DNA of 64,000 nucleotides from Mesobacillus jeotgali (GCF_002874535.1 NZ_CP025025.1:122001-186000), one strand, 5' to 3'; shown: positions 53,184 through 60,775, counted from the first letter of the stretch. Notes: generated by a model from the sequence alone, not told the origin. Numbers and translations are program-made.

Positions 53184-53645
53184 ATGAGTGTGACTTTATA
53201 TGGATTATTAGTTTTAGTTCATGTCATCGCGGCCGTTGTTGGTTTAGGAGCGAGCTTTGGAATGCCGGTTGTAGCCAAGTTTGGTGCTAAGTCAGTAACG
53301 AACGCAAAAGTTTGTTTTGAGATTAATAAAAAAATAGAGATGTTTGCCAAGGTTGGATCGCTTACTTTGCTAGCCAGCGGGATTCTGATGGCCATCGTCA
53401 ACCCAGTCCTTTGGTCACAGGGTTGGTTCATCGGATCTTTAATTATTTACGTGCTGATTCAGCCTGTTGTCGCAGCAATGTTGCCAAAAACAATCGAAAA
53501 GCAAGTCGATATCGTGATGAACAGCGGTGACGGCGAACTGCCAGCCGAATATCATCAGCTTGATAAAAAAGCTTCCAAGCTAAACGGCATCGCACATGTC
53601 GCAGCAGTTGTGCTCATCGTGCTTGTGTCAACAAAACCATTCTAG
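53184..53645 (+). CDS. DUF2269 family membrane protein
   Basis: Membrane protein of 153 aa with four hydrophobic segments (about 6-28, 50-72, 78-98, 132-150), matching the DUF2269 family of unknown function. Typical start LYGLLVLVHVIAAVVGLGASFGMP and middle SLTLLASGILMAIVNP. Both ATG 53184 and GTG 53190 are possible; the AGAGGA site (53178-53183) is better spaced for GTG. A short gene of 48 codons follows after 12 bases and is probably co-transcribed. Confidence 0.75.
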   Translation: MSVTLYGLLVLVHVIAAVVGLGASFGMPVVAKFGAKSVTNAKVCFEINKKIEMFAKVGSLTLLASGILMAIVNPVLWSQGWFIGSLIIYVLIQPVVAAMLPKTIEKQVDIVMNSGDGELPAEYHQLDKKASKLNGIAHVAAVVLIVLVSTKPF

Positions 53646-53657
53646 GGGGAATTATGA

Positions 53658-53804
53658 ATGCAAGCAAAGCCAATGTTCTATGATGGATGTGGAGAAAAGA
53701 AACAGACGACAAGTGCTGCTGCAGGTACACAGGCCTCCAGTATCGTAATCACTGAAGAAATGAGGAAGTCCATCGGCGGAAATCCTTATGTGTTTGTGAA
53801 GTAG
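53658..53804 (+). CDS. Small protein, 48 aa, unknown
   Basis: A short gene with a strong GGGGGAA site 7 bases before ATG 53658. The predicted peptide begins MQAKPMFYDGCGEKKQTTSA and ends IGGNPYVFVK. It is hydrophilic, with one Cys and no membrane helix. It follows the DUF2269 gene by 12 bases and precedes a terminator, so it looks like the last gene of a two-gene operon. Confidence 0.55.
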   Translation: MQAKPMFYDGCGEKKQTTSAAAGTQASSIVITEEMRKSIGGNPYVFVK

Positions 53805-53819
53805 GATGATAGAGAGAGA

Positions 53820-53849
53820 GTGCTAGCCATTTTGGCTGGCGCTTTTTTT
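53820..53849 (+). terminator. Intrinsic terminator
   Basis: GTGCTAGCC (53820-53828) pairs with GGCTGGCGC (53834-53842, two G-U), followed by seven Ts. Confidence 0.8.
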
Positions 53850-53857
53850 GTTATTCA

Positions 53858-54463
53858 GACAGGTATGGTTGTGCGAGGAGAAAAGCTGGCAGAAGTAGGG
53901 GGAAGTTCGGACAGGTTTGGTGGTGCTGGGCCAAAAGCTGTCAAGAAAACGAAGGAATTGTGACAGGTTTGGGGTCATAGGGCTAAAAGCTGTCAAGAAA
54001 ACGAAGGAATTAAGACAGGTTTGAGGTCATCGGGTTAAAAGCTGTCAAGAAAACGAAGGAATCAAGACAGGTTTGAGGTCATCGGGTTAAAAGCTGTCAA
54101 GAAAACATAGGAATTGTGACAGGTTTGGGGTCTTGAGTCCAAAAGCTGTCAAGAAAACGAAGGAATTGTGACAGGTTTAGTGTCGTGAGTCCAAAAGCTG
54201 TCAAGAAAACGGAGGAATTAAGACAGGTTTGAGGTTATAGGGCTAAAAGCTGTCAAGAAAACGTAGGAATTGTGACAGGTTTGGTGTCTTGAGTCTAAAA
54301 GCTGTCAAGAAAACGGAGTAATTAAGACAGGTTTGAGGCATAGGGCTAAAAGCTGTCAAGAAAGCGGAGGAAGTGTGACAGGTTTGGTGTCTTGAGTCCA
54401 AAAGCTGTCAAGAAAACGAAGGAATCAAGACAGGTTTGGGTGCATCGGGCTAAAAGCTGTCAA
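53858..54463. repeat. Twelve tandem copies of a second 52-bp repeat
   Basis: GACAGG recurs at 53858, 53910, 53962, 54014, 54066, 54118, 54170, 54222, 54274, 54326, 54377 and 54429: spacing 52 bp, except one 51-bp step caused by a lost base. Each unit contains GACAG and CTGTC in inverted orientation about 28 bp apart, with AAAACGAAGGAAT between units. Two alternating variants are visible (GGTGTCTTGAGTCC and GAGGTCATAGGGC). Sequence is unrelated to the array at 23101, but the period is the same. Confidence 0.97.
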
Positions 54464-54552
54464 AATAGATGATCATCACAAGTTTGTTTCGTAATATCAT
54501 ATGTTTTTTTCGCGAAAACTAGGAAATAGTAAGAAAAAGGCAGGTGATATTT

Positions 54553-55050
54553 ATGAGTGTTCTAAGAGTGAATGGAAAAATAGATAAGGGCAAGCTCGCC
54601 AAGGAGTTGCTGATTCCGGTTGTCGGCGGTATGGTGACTGGGATGATTGCGACGAGGCGGGCGAAGGAGAAGTACAGTAAGCTAGAGAAGCCGGATAATG
54701 CGCCGCCTTCGTGGGTGTTTCCTGTTATGTGGACAGGTTTGTATGCGACGATGGGGCTTGCGAATTACCGGGTGTCGATGAAAAAGAAACCTACCGCCAC
54801 CGCGGAAACCCTCTATGATATCCAGCTTGGATTGAATTTTCTATGGTCATTCTTATTTTTCAAATGGAACCTTCGTGGTACGGCGTTTGCAGAGATCGGC
54901 TTGCTGCTGGGCATGATTACATTGACAACATATCAATACTATCAAAAAGATAAAATCGCCGGCAGGCTGATGCTGCCGTATATTGCATGGGTGGCTTACG
55001 CGCTTCAGCTAAACTACAGCATGTGGAATTTGAACAAAGATCGAATGTAA
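54553..55050 (+). CDS. tspO: TspO/MBR family membrane protein
   Basis: Integral membrane protein of about 165 aa with five hydrophobic segments. The family signature APPSWVFPVMWTGLYATMG carries the conserved Pro, Trp and Tyr, and LGLNFLWSFLFFKWN follows. TspO proteins bind tetrapyrroles such as protoporphyrin IX and take part in stress responses and porphyrin turnover. The N-terminus is longer and more basic than usual (about 35 residues before the first helix). ATG 54553 follows AGGCAGGTGAT. It lies just after the second 52-bp array, with no terminator between. Confidence 0.85.
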   Translation: MSVLRVNGKIDKGKLAKELLIPVVGGMVTGMIATRRAKEKYSKLEKPDNAPPSWVFPVMWTGLYATMGLANYRVSMKKKPTATAETLYDIQLGLNFLWSFLFFKWNLRGTAFAEIGLLLGMITLTTYQYYQKDKIAGRLMLPYIAWVAYALQLNYSMWNLNKDRM

Positions 55051-55196
55051 AATCTTTACTGAATTATGCAACTTTTCCAATCTGTCCTCCGTCTAAACTA
55101 GTAGACTACCAATCCTTCTAAAAATTGGGTGAATAAAAGTTTGCTAGTTTGGGAATACTATAACCAACAACATATTAACAACGGAGGTAGATTAGG

Positions 55197-55304
55197 ATGA
55201 AACAAATTAAGGAATTCATGAATGATGAGGGTTTTGAATTAAAAGGTTATATTTCACAGTTATTTGAGCAAGTTTCCGATAAAGATGAAAAGAAGAAACG
55301 CTGA
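55197..55304 (+). CDS. Small charged protein, 35 aa, unknown
   Basis: GGAGG lies 9 bases before ATG 55197. The product starts MKQIKEFMNDEGFELKGYIS and ends in a lysine-rich tail (DKDEKKKR), and is probably helical and cytoplasmic. Its stop lies inside the stem of the terminator at 55296-55332. Single short gene with its own ribosome site; no family recognised. Confidence 0.5.
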   Translation: MKQIKEFMNDEGFELKGYISQLFEQVSDKDEKKKR

Positions 55305-55332
55305 TCGCGAGTTAAGCTGATCAGCGTTTTTT
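55296..55332. terminator. Bidirectional terminator
   Basis: AAACGCTGATC (55296-55306) pairs perfectly with GATCAGCGTTT (55319-55329), followed by Ts. It serves the small gene and, on the other strand, the peroxiredoxin-like gene. Confidence 0.85.
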
Positions 55333-55869
55333 CATTTGCTGCAAGACTTCATCAATTTTTGCGTGATCCTCGGGTGATTCATCGATATGCTTCCATAAGA
55401 GTTTGCCTTCGGCCGAATAGAGCCATGTTCCTCCCTGGATGTAGACGTCCTGCGTCTTCATCGATTTCATGACGAATTCCTTCTGCTTTTCGTTTTTAGG
55501 AATGAAGTCTTTGACTTGACCGGTAATGAAACCGAAACCCGCCTTCGCCAGCAGCTTCCACTTAGGCATCGTTTTATGTCCCATACCCCGATATGCTTTA
55601 CGCGTTGGATCCCCAAGTATAGGAAATGGAAAAGGCCCAAACTGGTCAATGAATTGCTTGATAAATGATCCTTTTGAAGGAGCGACAGCAACAACCTGGT
55701 AGCCTGTTGCTTCAACTTCAGTTATTCGCTCGCGCAACTGCGCAAGATATTCCCGGCAGATTGGTCAGCCAAGGTGGCGGACAAAAACGACCATCGTCGG
55801 ATTCCCCTGAATGGCTGTTCCCAAGGTTAGTGATTTTTCGGGATCTGTAGTTTCTAATACATAGTCCAT
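55321..55869 (-). CDS. Peroxiredoxin-like protein (AhpC/TSA), probable selenoprotein with in-frame TGA
   Basis: Thioredoxin-fold redox protein of 182 aa when the TGA at 55765-55767 is read through. The reading frame begins with ATG 55869 behind AAAGGAGG. The peroxidatic-site segment reads VFVRHLG-TGA-PICREYLAQL, so codon 35, which in relatives is the first Cys of the CxxC motif, is TGA, and Cys38 follows. Reading continues uninterrupted for 147 residues (PFPILGDPTRKAYRGMG, GGTWLYSAEGKLLWKH). A stem-loop starts 19 bases after TGA. The simplest reading is selenocysteine insertion giving a UxxC site. Alternatives are a nonsense mutation or a sequencing error. A terminator follows. Confidence 0.72.
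55729..55746 (-). promoter_or_regulatory. Candidate bacterial SECIS hairpin
   Basis: On the minus strand CTTGCGC pairs with GCGCGAG (seven base pairs including one G-U) around the loop AGTT. The loop starts 26 bases after the TGA and has a G in its first two positions, fitting the general spacing and loop rule for bacterial SECIS elements. It lies within coding sequence of the peroxiredoxin-like gene. Confidence 0.6.
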
Positions 55870-55921
55870 CTCGAAACCTCCTTTTCCTCACTATATATAA
55901 CTTCTCCCCTTGAGGAAAGAA

Positions 55922-55958
55922 TTAACATTCCTTAACAAACCTTTTCAATTAATTTACA
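55922..55958 (+). promoter_or_regulatory. PhoP box upstream of pstS
   Basis: TTAACA at 55922 and 55932, TTTTCA at 55942 and TTTACA at 55953 form four half-sites spaced 10-11 bp apart, matching the TT(A/C/T)ACA direct repeats bound by PhoP. Phosphate starvation should therefore induce pstS. Confidence 0.8.
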
Positions 55959-56037
55959 CCTCCTTAAAACAACATTAATAACTGTCTAGTAATCTTGTTC
56001 TTGTAGCAACGGACATAATATTAGGGGGAATTAAGGA

Positions 56038-57009
56038 ATGAAGAGTTTTAAAAAGTTAGCGATGTTTACTATGCTTGCTGGTGTAATGGCTTTCGGAACG
56101 GCTTGTTCAGATGGAGAAAGCAACGCAGAGGCGACGAATGGTTCTAATGAAACTGAAACTCAACTTGAAGGCAGCGTTGTGATCGATGGTTCAGGTACGG
56201 TTTATCCGTTCATGGCAAAAATGGCTGAAAACTATATGGGTATGCAGGAAGATGTTTCTGTAGAAGTAAGCCGCTCCGGAACATCCGCTGGTTTTAAGAA
56301 ATTCCTTGTTGAAGAAGGAACAGATTACAATGATGCATCACGCCAGATCAAAGACGAAGAAAAAGCTAAAGCTGAAGAGCTAGGCATTGATGTAAAAGAA
56401 ATGAAAGTAGCTTTAGATGGCATTACCATCGTTATTAATAAAGAGAATGATTGGGCTAAGGAACTGACAAAAGAAGAAATCGTTGATATCTTCCTAGCTG
56501 AAGGCGGAAAGAAAAAGTGGTCTGATGTCCGCGCTGACTTCCCAGCTGAAGAGATTAAGACATACGGCCCTAACGAAAACCACGGAACATATGAGTTCAT
56601 GTTCGAAAAAATCCTTGAGGAAAAAGATCTTGTAGAAGGTATCAATCTTCAGCAGGACTATGCAACACTTGTTGACCTGGTATCAAAAGACAAGAATGGG
56701 ATTGGCTTCTTCGGCTATGGATATTATGCAAGCAACAAAGACAAATTGGCAGCAGTGAGCGTGGATTTCGGTAACGGACCTGTTGAACCTTCGCTGGAAA
56801 CAATAAAGGAAGACGGAAAATACGGTCCATTCACACGCCCGGTTTTCACATACTTGAATGTTAATAACGCAAAAGAGAAAGCACAAGTACTTGATTACGC
56901 AATTTACACAATGCAAAATGCTCAGGATATTGCTGCAGAAACTGGCTTCGCACCACTGACAGATGAAGACATCCAGGCGACATTATCAGAACTAGAAGAA
57001 TTGAAATAA
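56038..57009 (+). CDS. pstS: Phosphate ABC transporter substrate-binding lipoprotein
   Basis: Extracellular phosphate-binding lipoprotein of 323 aa. Signal peptide with lipobox ending in Cys23 (FGTAC). The phosphate site is visible as VVIDGSGTVYPFM and VSRSGTSAGFKKF, with the segment ALDGITIVINKEN and the loop YGPNENHGTYEFM. It is acidic next to the lipobox. AGGGGGAA precedes ATG 56038, and a PhoP box lies upstream. No pstC, pstA or pstB follows; a strong terminator comes directly after the stop, so this gene is a lone or separately transcribed PstS. Confidence 0.92.
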   Translation: MKSFKKLAMFTMLAGVMAFGTACSDGESNAEATNGSNETETQLEGSVVIDGSGTVYPFMAKMAENYMGMQEDVSVEVSRSGTSAGFKKFLVEEGTDYNDASRQIKDEEKAKAEELGIDVKEMKVALDGITIVINKENDWAKELTKEEIVDIFLAEGGKKKWSDVRADFPAEEIKTYGPNENHGTYEFMFEKILEEKDLVEGINLQQDYATLVDLVSKDKNGIGFFGYGYYASNKDKLAAVSVDFGNGPVEPSLETIKEDGKYGPFTRPVFTYLNVNNAKEKAQVLDYAIYTMQNAQDIAAETGFAPLTDEDIQATLSELEELK

Positions 57010-57011
57010 AC

Positions 57012-57050
57012 AAAAAGGAAGTATGAGGCATGTTCTCGTACTTCCTTTTT
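57012..57050 (+). terminator. Strong intrinsic terminator of pstS
   Basis: AAAAAGGAAGTATGAG pairs with CTCGTACTTCCTTTTT (one G-U) around GCATGTT, an extended 16-bp stem ending in Ts. Confidence 0.88.
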
Positions 57051-57309
57051 GTATTAATAAAAAATCCTTAACAGGAGGCTTTCTAATCAGTTGAGGTAAA
57101 CGAGGATGAAAAGGACTTTTTATGTGCTTTTTCCCGTTTTATTTCTCATACGGATCGACCTCCCGACTGATTATTAATTTGTATCATTCCTCCTTAAGGT
57201 AAGTTTGTTCTTCAAAAGATAGTAGCGATTAAGAAATAATTGATAGAGGAATGGGTATACTACGGAAAGGGTTTCCTTTATTTGTAAATAATTTTCGGTG
57301 AGGCAGACT
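57051..57309. other. Intergenic region, little structure
   Basis: AATCAGT-GAGGT (57085-57097) and ACCTC-ACTGATT (57158-57172) can form a weak long-range stem. Otherwise AT-rich with no gene evident. It presumably holds the promoter of the following membrane protein. Confidence 0.3.
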
Positions 57310-57840
57310 ATGACGAATGCGATTTATGCGATTTTTTGGTTGGGGATCTTAATAATATGGGGGGATTGGAGGAACTGGAGAAGGTACTATCCGACAATCC
57401 TTTTCTTTATGCTTGGTGATTTTATTTATCTTTATTTACTGTCGGATTATTATCCAATGTGGAGGTATGTACCCTCTCCTGGTGACAGGGAAATTGGAAT
57501 CACCAATGCACATATTTCGTTTTCCATCATGATATTAAAATATCCTGCGACATGTCTTGCCTATTTGTCTCATTTTCCACAACAAGGTGCCATCATTAAG
57601 TTCTTATATTATTTAGGGTGGATGCTAATTTACATCATAAATGAAATGATTGACCTGCATTATCATTTAATAAAATATTACAATGGCTGGAATTTCGGTT
57701 GGTCTATTCTTTTTAACGCGGTCATGTTCCTTATATTGAAGATCCATTTTCATAGGCCGGTATTCGCCTGGATCCTCTCGGCCGTTTTTATTGTTTTTTT
57801 ATGGAATAGATTTGAGGTACCCTCGAGTGTTTTTCGGTAG
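57310..57840 (+). CDS. CBO0543-family membrane protein
   Basis: Integral membrane protein of 176 aa with five or six helices, Trp/Tyr-rich loops (MWRYVPSPGDREIG) and the motif EMIDLHYHLIKYYNGWNFGWSILFN typical of the CBO0543 family. Function is unknown. The frame is open to a GTG at 57298, but GTGAGG is better read as the ribosome site of ATG 57310. A second protein of the same family is encoded convergently at 57908-58483. Confidence 0.7.
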   Translation: MTNAIYAIFWLGILIIWGDWRNWRRYYPTILFFMLGDFIYLYLLSDYYPMWRYVPSPGDREIGITNAHISFSIMILKYPATCLAYLSHFPQQGAIIKFLYYLGWMLIYIINEMIDLHYHLIKYYNGWNFGWSILFNAVMFLILKIHFHRPVFAWILSAVFIVFLWNRFEVPSSVFR

Positions 57841-57859
57841 AGGTTTCCTTCTAGCTTAT

Positions 57860-57895
57860 AAAAAATAGGCCTGGTATCAGGCCGTTTTTATTTTT
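57860..57895. terminator. Bidirectional terminator
   Basis: GGCCTG (57868-57873) and CAGGCC (57878-57883) flanked by A-rich and T-rich arms. It lies between the two converging CBO0543-type genes. Confidence 0.8.
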
Positions 57896-57907
57896 GAGCA
57901 ATCCAAA

Positions 57908-58483
57908 TTATTTATTTGAGCCATATCTTTTCTTAATCCACAGAAAAAAGTCAGTAATTACTTTCGCGAAAATAAATACAAATACGTAGCTGATAAATAA
58001 GTGAAAATAGTTAATCGACCCATACATTTTAAATAGTCCTAATCCGACAAGCATAGGTTTAAAAACAAATGAAAGGATTACCGATGTGATAGTGGCATAC
58101 ATATAATATTTTTTATTACTGGTCATCGATGATTGATATACGAAAATAAAAATGATTGGTATCAAGCTGGAATCGAGCGAAATCCCCGGTAAAACAGGAA
58201 TGACAGGAAAAGGATAATTCCAGTAACCCATATTTCTACCATATAAATCTATATATCCAAAGGGCATATGGATACTGTAGCCGTAAAAGAGAATCTGGAA
58301 AAGCTTATTTTTGTTGATTTTAAGAAGTAGAATGATGAGCGGGACCACAAGGAATAAGACCATTAGCCAGTATTCAAAAGAGGTATATAGGGAAAAGTCC
58401 CACCAGTACTCATTTAAAGCTTTTTGCCCTTCCTTTCCCATCTCAACAATCTTGTCAAAACGCGATAGACGCTCATTTTCCAT
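57908..58483 (-). CDS. CBO0543-family membrane protein (second)
   Basis: Integral membrane protein of about 191 aa (MENERLSRFDKIVEMGKEGQ start) with five or six helices. Conserved family parts are YWWDFSLYTSFEYWLMVLFLVVPLI and GYIDLYGRNMGYWNYPFPVIP. ATG 58483 follows AAAGGA by 9 bases; the frame continues 49 residues upstream with no ribosome site. Its function is unknown. With the neighbouring gene at 57310, this gives two family members facing each other. Confidence 0.7.
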   Translation of the reverse strand: MENERLSRFDKIVEMGKEGQKALNEYWWDFSLYTSFEYWLMVLFLVVPLIILLLKINKNKLFQILFYGYSIHMPFGYIDLYGRNMGYWNYPFPVIPVLPGISLDSSLIPIIFIFVYQSSMTSNKKYYMYATITSVILSFVFKPMLVGLGLFKMYGSINYFHLFISYVFVFIFAKVITDFFLWIKKRYGSNK

Positions 58484-58656
58484 ATTAATCATTCCTTTTA
58501 AAAGCCGGTTTTGCATACATATCTTTAGATTGTCATGTTCAATAATTTCGTATGCATCGTATAGACTTGTTTGAAAATGTTTTACAAAAGTGAGTAGAAC
58601 CGTTTTGAAGCGGGAATAAGAGGAAGACAATTATCACTAGATCAGGAGGTGTTGTT

Positions 58657-58938
58657 ATGTCGTTTAAATATGCAGAAGAAGTTGGACGTTTTGTCGCGAA
58701 AGATTCAGATGGGCTCGAGGTAGGAGAAGTAACTTATACTAGGGATGGAGATAAGTTTCTTGTCATTGACCATACCGGTGTCGATCCTGCAAATCGCGGC
58801 CAGGGCGTGGCGGAAGAATTGGTACGCCAGGTTGTTGAGAAGGCAAAAAATGAAGGTCTGAAGGTGGAGCCGGTTTGTTCCTTTGCGCAAAAGGAATTCG
58901 AGAGAAAAGATGAATATAAAGAAGTTCTAAAACAATAG
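58657..58938 (+). CDS. Small GNAT-type acetyltransferase (YjdJ-like)
   Basis: Soluble protein of 93 aa, about half the size of a standard GNAT domain. The acetyl-CoA motif is seen as GVDPANRGQGVAEELVRQVVEKAKNEGLKV, followed by EPVCSFAQKEFERK. Such mini-GNATs (PF14542) acetylate unknown small targets. CAGGAGGTG precedes ATG 58657. Closed by a perfect terminator. Confidence 0.82.
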   Translation: MSFKYAEEVGRFVAKDSDGLEVGEVTYTRDGDKFLVIDHTGVDPANRGQGVAEELVRQVVEKAKNEGLKVEPVCSFAQKEFERKDEYKEVLKQ

Positions 58939-58942
58939 TTCG

Positions 58943-58973
58943 AAAGCCCTTGAGTGATTTCAAGGGCTTTTAT
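58943..58973 (+). terminator. Intrinsic terminator
   Basis: AAAGCCCTTGA (58943-58953) pairs with TCAAGGGCTTT (58960-58970), followed by Ts. Confidence 0.85.
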
Positions 58974-58978
58974 CCAAG

Positions 58979-59007
58979 TTGACATGATCATAATCACATG
59001 ATAAAAT
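58979..59007 (+). promoter_or_regulatory. SigA promoter of the quinone-stress operon
   Basis: TTGACA (58979-58984), a 17-base spacer and TAAAAT (59002-59007) give a near-consensus vegetative promoter. A palindromic operator begins at the next base. Confidence 0.8.
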
Positions 59008-59025
59008 TATCTCGAATTCAAGATA
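59008..59025 (+). promoter_or_regulatory. MhqR-like operator 1
   Basis: TATCTCGAATTCAAGATA is a near-perfect palindrome of the type bound by the B. subtilis MarR-family repressor MhqR. It overlaps the transcription start expected from the promoter just upstream. Confidence 0.7.
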
Positions 59026-59083
59026 TTATGTTTTTTTCGAAGTCATTAAGGTTAAAGTAAGAATAGATATTTTTTTGAATTAA

Positions 59084-59101
59084 TATCTCGGTTTCGAGAT
59101 A
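59084..59101 (+). promoter_or_regulatory. MhqR-like operator 2
   Basis: TATCTCG-GTTT-CGAGATA is a perfect palindrome with the same half-sites as operator 1, 76 bp downstream and touching the ribosome site of the first gene. Confidence 0.7.
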
Positions 59102-59115
59102 AAGGGGGAGACAAC

Positions 59116-60099
59116 TTGAACGAATTAAAAGGAATACACCATGTTACAGCCATTACAAGCAGCGCAGAAAAGAACTATGAGTTTTTCACATATGTGCTGG
59201 GAATGCGTCTTGTAAAAAAGACCGTCAACCAGGATGATATCCGTACTTATCACTTATTTTTCGCTGATGATAAAGGATCGGCGGGAACGGATATGACATT
59301 CTTTGATTTTCCTGGGATTCCTAAGGGGTCACATGGAACGGATGAGATTTACAAAACCGGCTTCCGTGTTCCGACAGATGAGGCGCTGGAATACTGGGTG
59401 AAGCGTTTTGATAAATACGACGTCAAGCATACGGGCATCAAGGAACTGTTCGGGAAAAAGACGATTTCATTCGTCGATTTTGATGATCAGCAATATATTC
59501 TTGTTTCTGATCAACACAATGAAGGTGTTGCGTCAGGAACTCCATGGCAAAACGGTCCGGTACCGTTGGAGTACGCGATCACAGGTCTTGGACCGATCCA
59601 CATCCGCATCTCACGCTTCGATTATTTTAAAGAGGTATTGGAAAAAGTCATGCATATGCGAGAAGTAGGGCAAGAGGGTACACTCCACTTATTCGAAATG
59701 GGTGAAGGCGGGAACGGCGCACAGGTCATTGTTGAGGATAACAAAGTGCTGCCGGCAGGACGCCAGGGATTCGGCACAGTGCATCACGCAGCATTCCGTG
59801 TTGCTGACACATCGGTTCTTTATGAGTGGATCGATCATATGAAGTCTGCTGGATTCGGCACATCCGGTTATGTCGACAGATTCTTCTTTGAATCATTGTA
59901 TGCGCGTGTGGCGCCTGGAGTCTTGTTCGAATGGGCAACAGACGGACCAGGTTTCATGGGTGACGAACCATACGAAACACTTGGTGAAAAATTGTCACTG
60001 CCGCCGTTCCTCGAATCGAAGCGTGAACAAATCGAGGACTTTGTGCGACCGATTGATACCGTCCGCAGCACGCGCAAGATTGAAAAAGAGTATCTGTAG
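59116..60099 (+). CDS. Ring-cleaving dioxygenase, MhqO/MhqA type
   Basis: Extradiol-type dioxygenase of 327 aa from the glyoxalase/VOC superfamily, which opens hydroquinone-like aromatic rings. Two VOC modules: about 5-140 (GIHHVTAITSSAEKNYEFF, His ligand) and about 155-290 (GLGPIHIRISR, then GFGTVHHAAFRVAD with the second His). The metal Glu is likely in PGVLFEWATDGPG. TTG 59116 follows AAAGGGGGAG. Promoter and two MhqR-like operators lie just upstream; a quinone oxidoreductase gene follows. The pair should detoxify methylhydroquinone and related quinones. Confidence 0.88.
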   Translation: MNELKGIHHVTAITSSAEKNYEFFTYVLGMRLVKKTVNQDDIRTYHLFFADDKGSAGTDMTFFDFPGIPKGSHGTDEIYKTGFRVPTDEALEYWVKRFDKYDVKHTGIKELFGKKTISFVDFDDQQYILVSDQHNEGVASGTPWQNGPVPLEYAITGLGPIHIRISRFDYFKEVLEKVMHMREVGQEGTLHLFEMGEGGNGAQVIVEDNKVLPAGRQGFGTVHHAAFRVADTSVLYEWIDHMKSAGFGTSGYVDRFFFESLYARVAPGVLFEWATDGPGFMGDEPYETLGEKLSLPPFLESKREQIEDFVRPIDTVRSTRKIEKEYL

Positions 60100-60155
60100 G
60101 CCGAGTTTGCAGGACGGGAGATTGTGGAAAACTACTACTAAAGGAGGCAGATATA

Positions 60156-60761
60156 ATGGTTAAATTAGCAGTGATTTTTTACAGCATGGGTGGAACGAAT
60201 GTGCAGCTTTCTAAGTGGGCTGCGGAAGGCGCAAAAGGAGCTGGCGCAGAAGTAAAGGTTTTTAAGGTGAAGGAATTAGCGCCTGAATCAGCGATTGAAG
60301 GAAACGAAGCATGGAAAGCAACAGTTGAGGCAACAAAGGATATCCCTGAAGTGACTCCAGACGATCTTGAATGGGCAGACGCAATCATTTTCAGCGTTCC
60401 TACGCGATTTGGAAACATGCCATCCCAGATGAAGCAATTCCTTGATACAACAGGCGGCCTCTGGGCCCAAGGCAAGCTCGTGAACAAAGTCGTGAGCGCC
60501 ATGTCCTCCGCGCAAAATCCTCACGGTGGGCAAGAAGCTACTATTTTGTCACTCTACACTACGATGTACCACTGGGGTGCAATCGTTGCAGCGCCAGGAT
60601 ACAGTGACCCAGTAACCTTCGCTGCTGGCGGCAACCCATACGGAACAAGCGTAACAGTCGACCAGGACGGCAACATGATTGAAGACGTCGAAGCTGCGGT
60701 AAAATACCAGGCGAAGCGCACTGTGACTGTTGCAGGATGGGTTAATAACGGAAATCAATAA
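60156..60761 (+). CDS. NAD(P)H:quinone oxidoreductase type IV (WrbA family)
   Basis: FMN-dependent flavodoxin-like protein of 201 aa that reduces quinones by two electrons. The phosphate-binding loop is FYSMGGTNVQLSKW, the active region VPTRFGNMPSQMKQFLDTTGGLW, and SSAQNPHGGQEATILSLYTTM is typical of WrbA-type enzymes. AAGGAGG precedes ATG 60156, 56 bases after the dioxygenase gene. It is the second gene of the MhqR-like-controlled operon and complements ring cleavage in quinone stress. A terminator follows. Confidence 0.92.
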   Translation: MVKLAVIFYSMGGTNVQLSKWAAEGAKGAGAEVKVFKVKELAPESAIEGNEAWKATVEATKDIPEVTPDDLEWADAIIFSVPTRFGNMPSQMKQFLDTTGGLWAQGKLVNKVVSAMSSAQNPHGGQEATILSLYTTMYHWGAIVAAPGYSDPVTFAAGGNPYGTSVTVDQDGNMIEDVEAAVKYQAKRTVTVAGWVNNGNQ

Positions 60762-60775
60762 TAGAAAAACTTTTT

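Noticed and set aside
53858-54463. Possible CRISPR array
   Set aside because: Whole 52-bp units repeat with two recurring variants; there are no unique spacers and no cas genes.
55321-55869. Simple pseudogene by nonsense mutation
   Set aside because: The stop is exactly at the catalytic Cys codon, the rest of the frame is intact, and a SECIS-like hairpin follows, so selenocysteine is favoured, though not proven.
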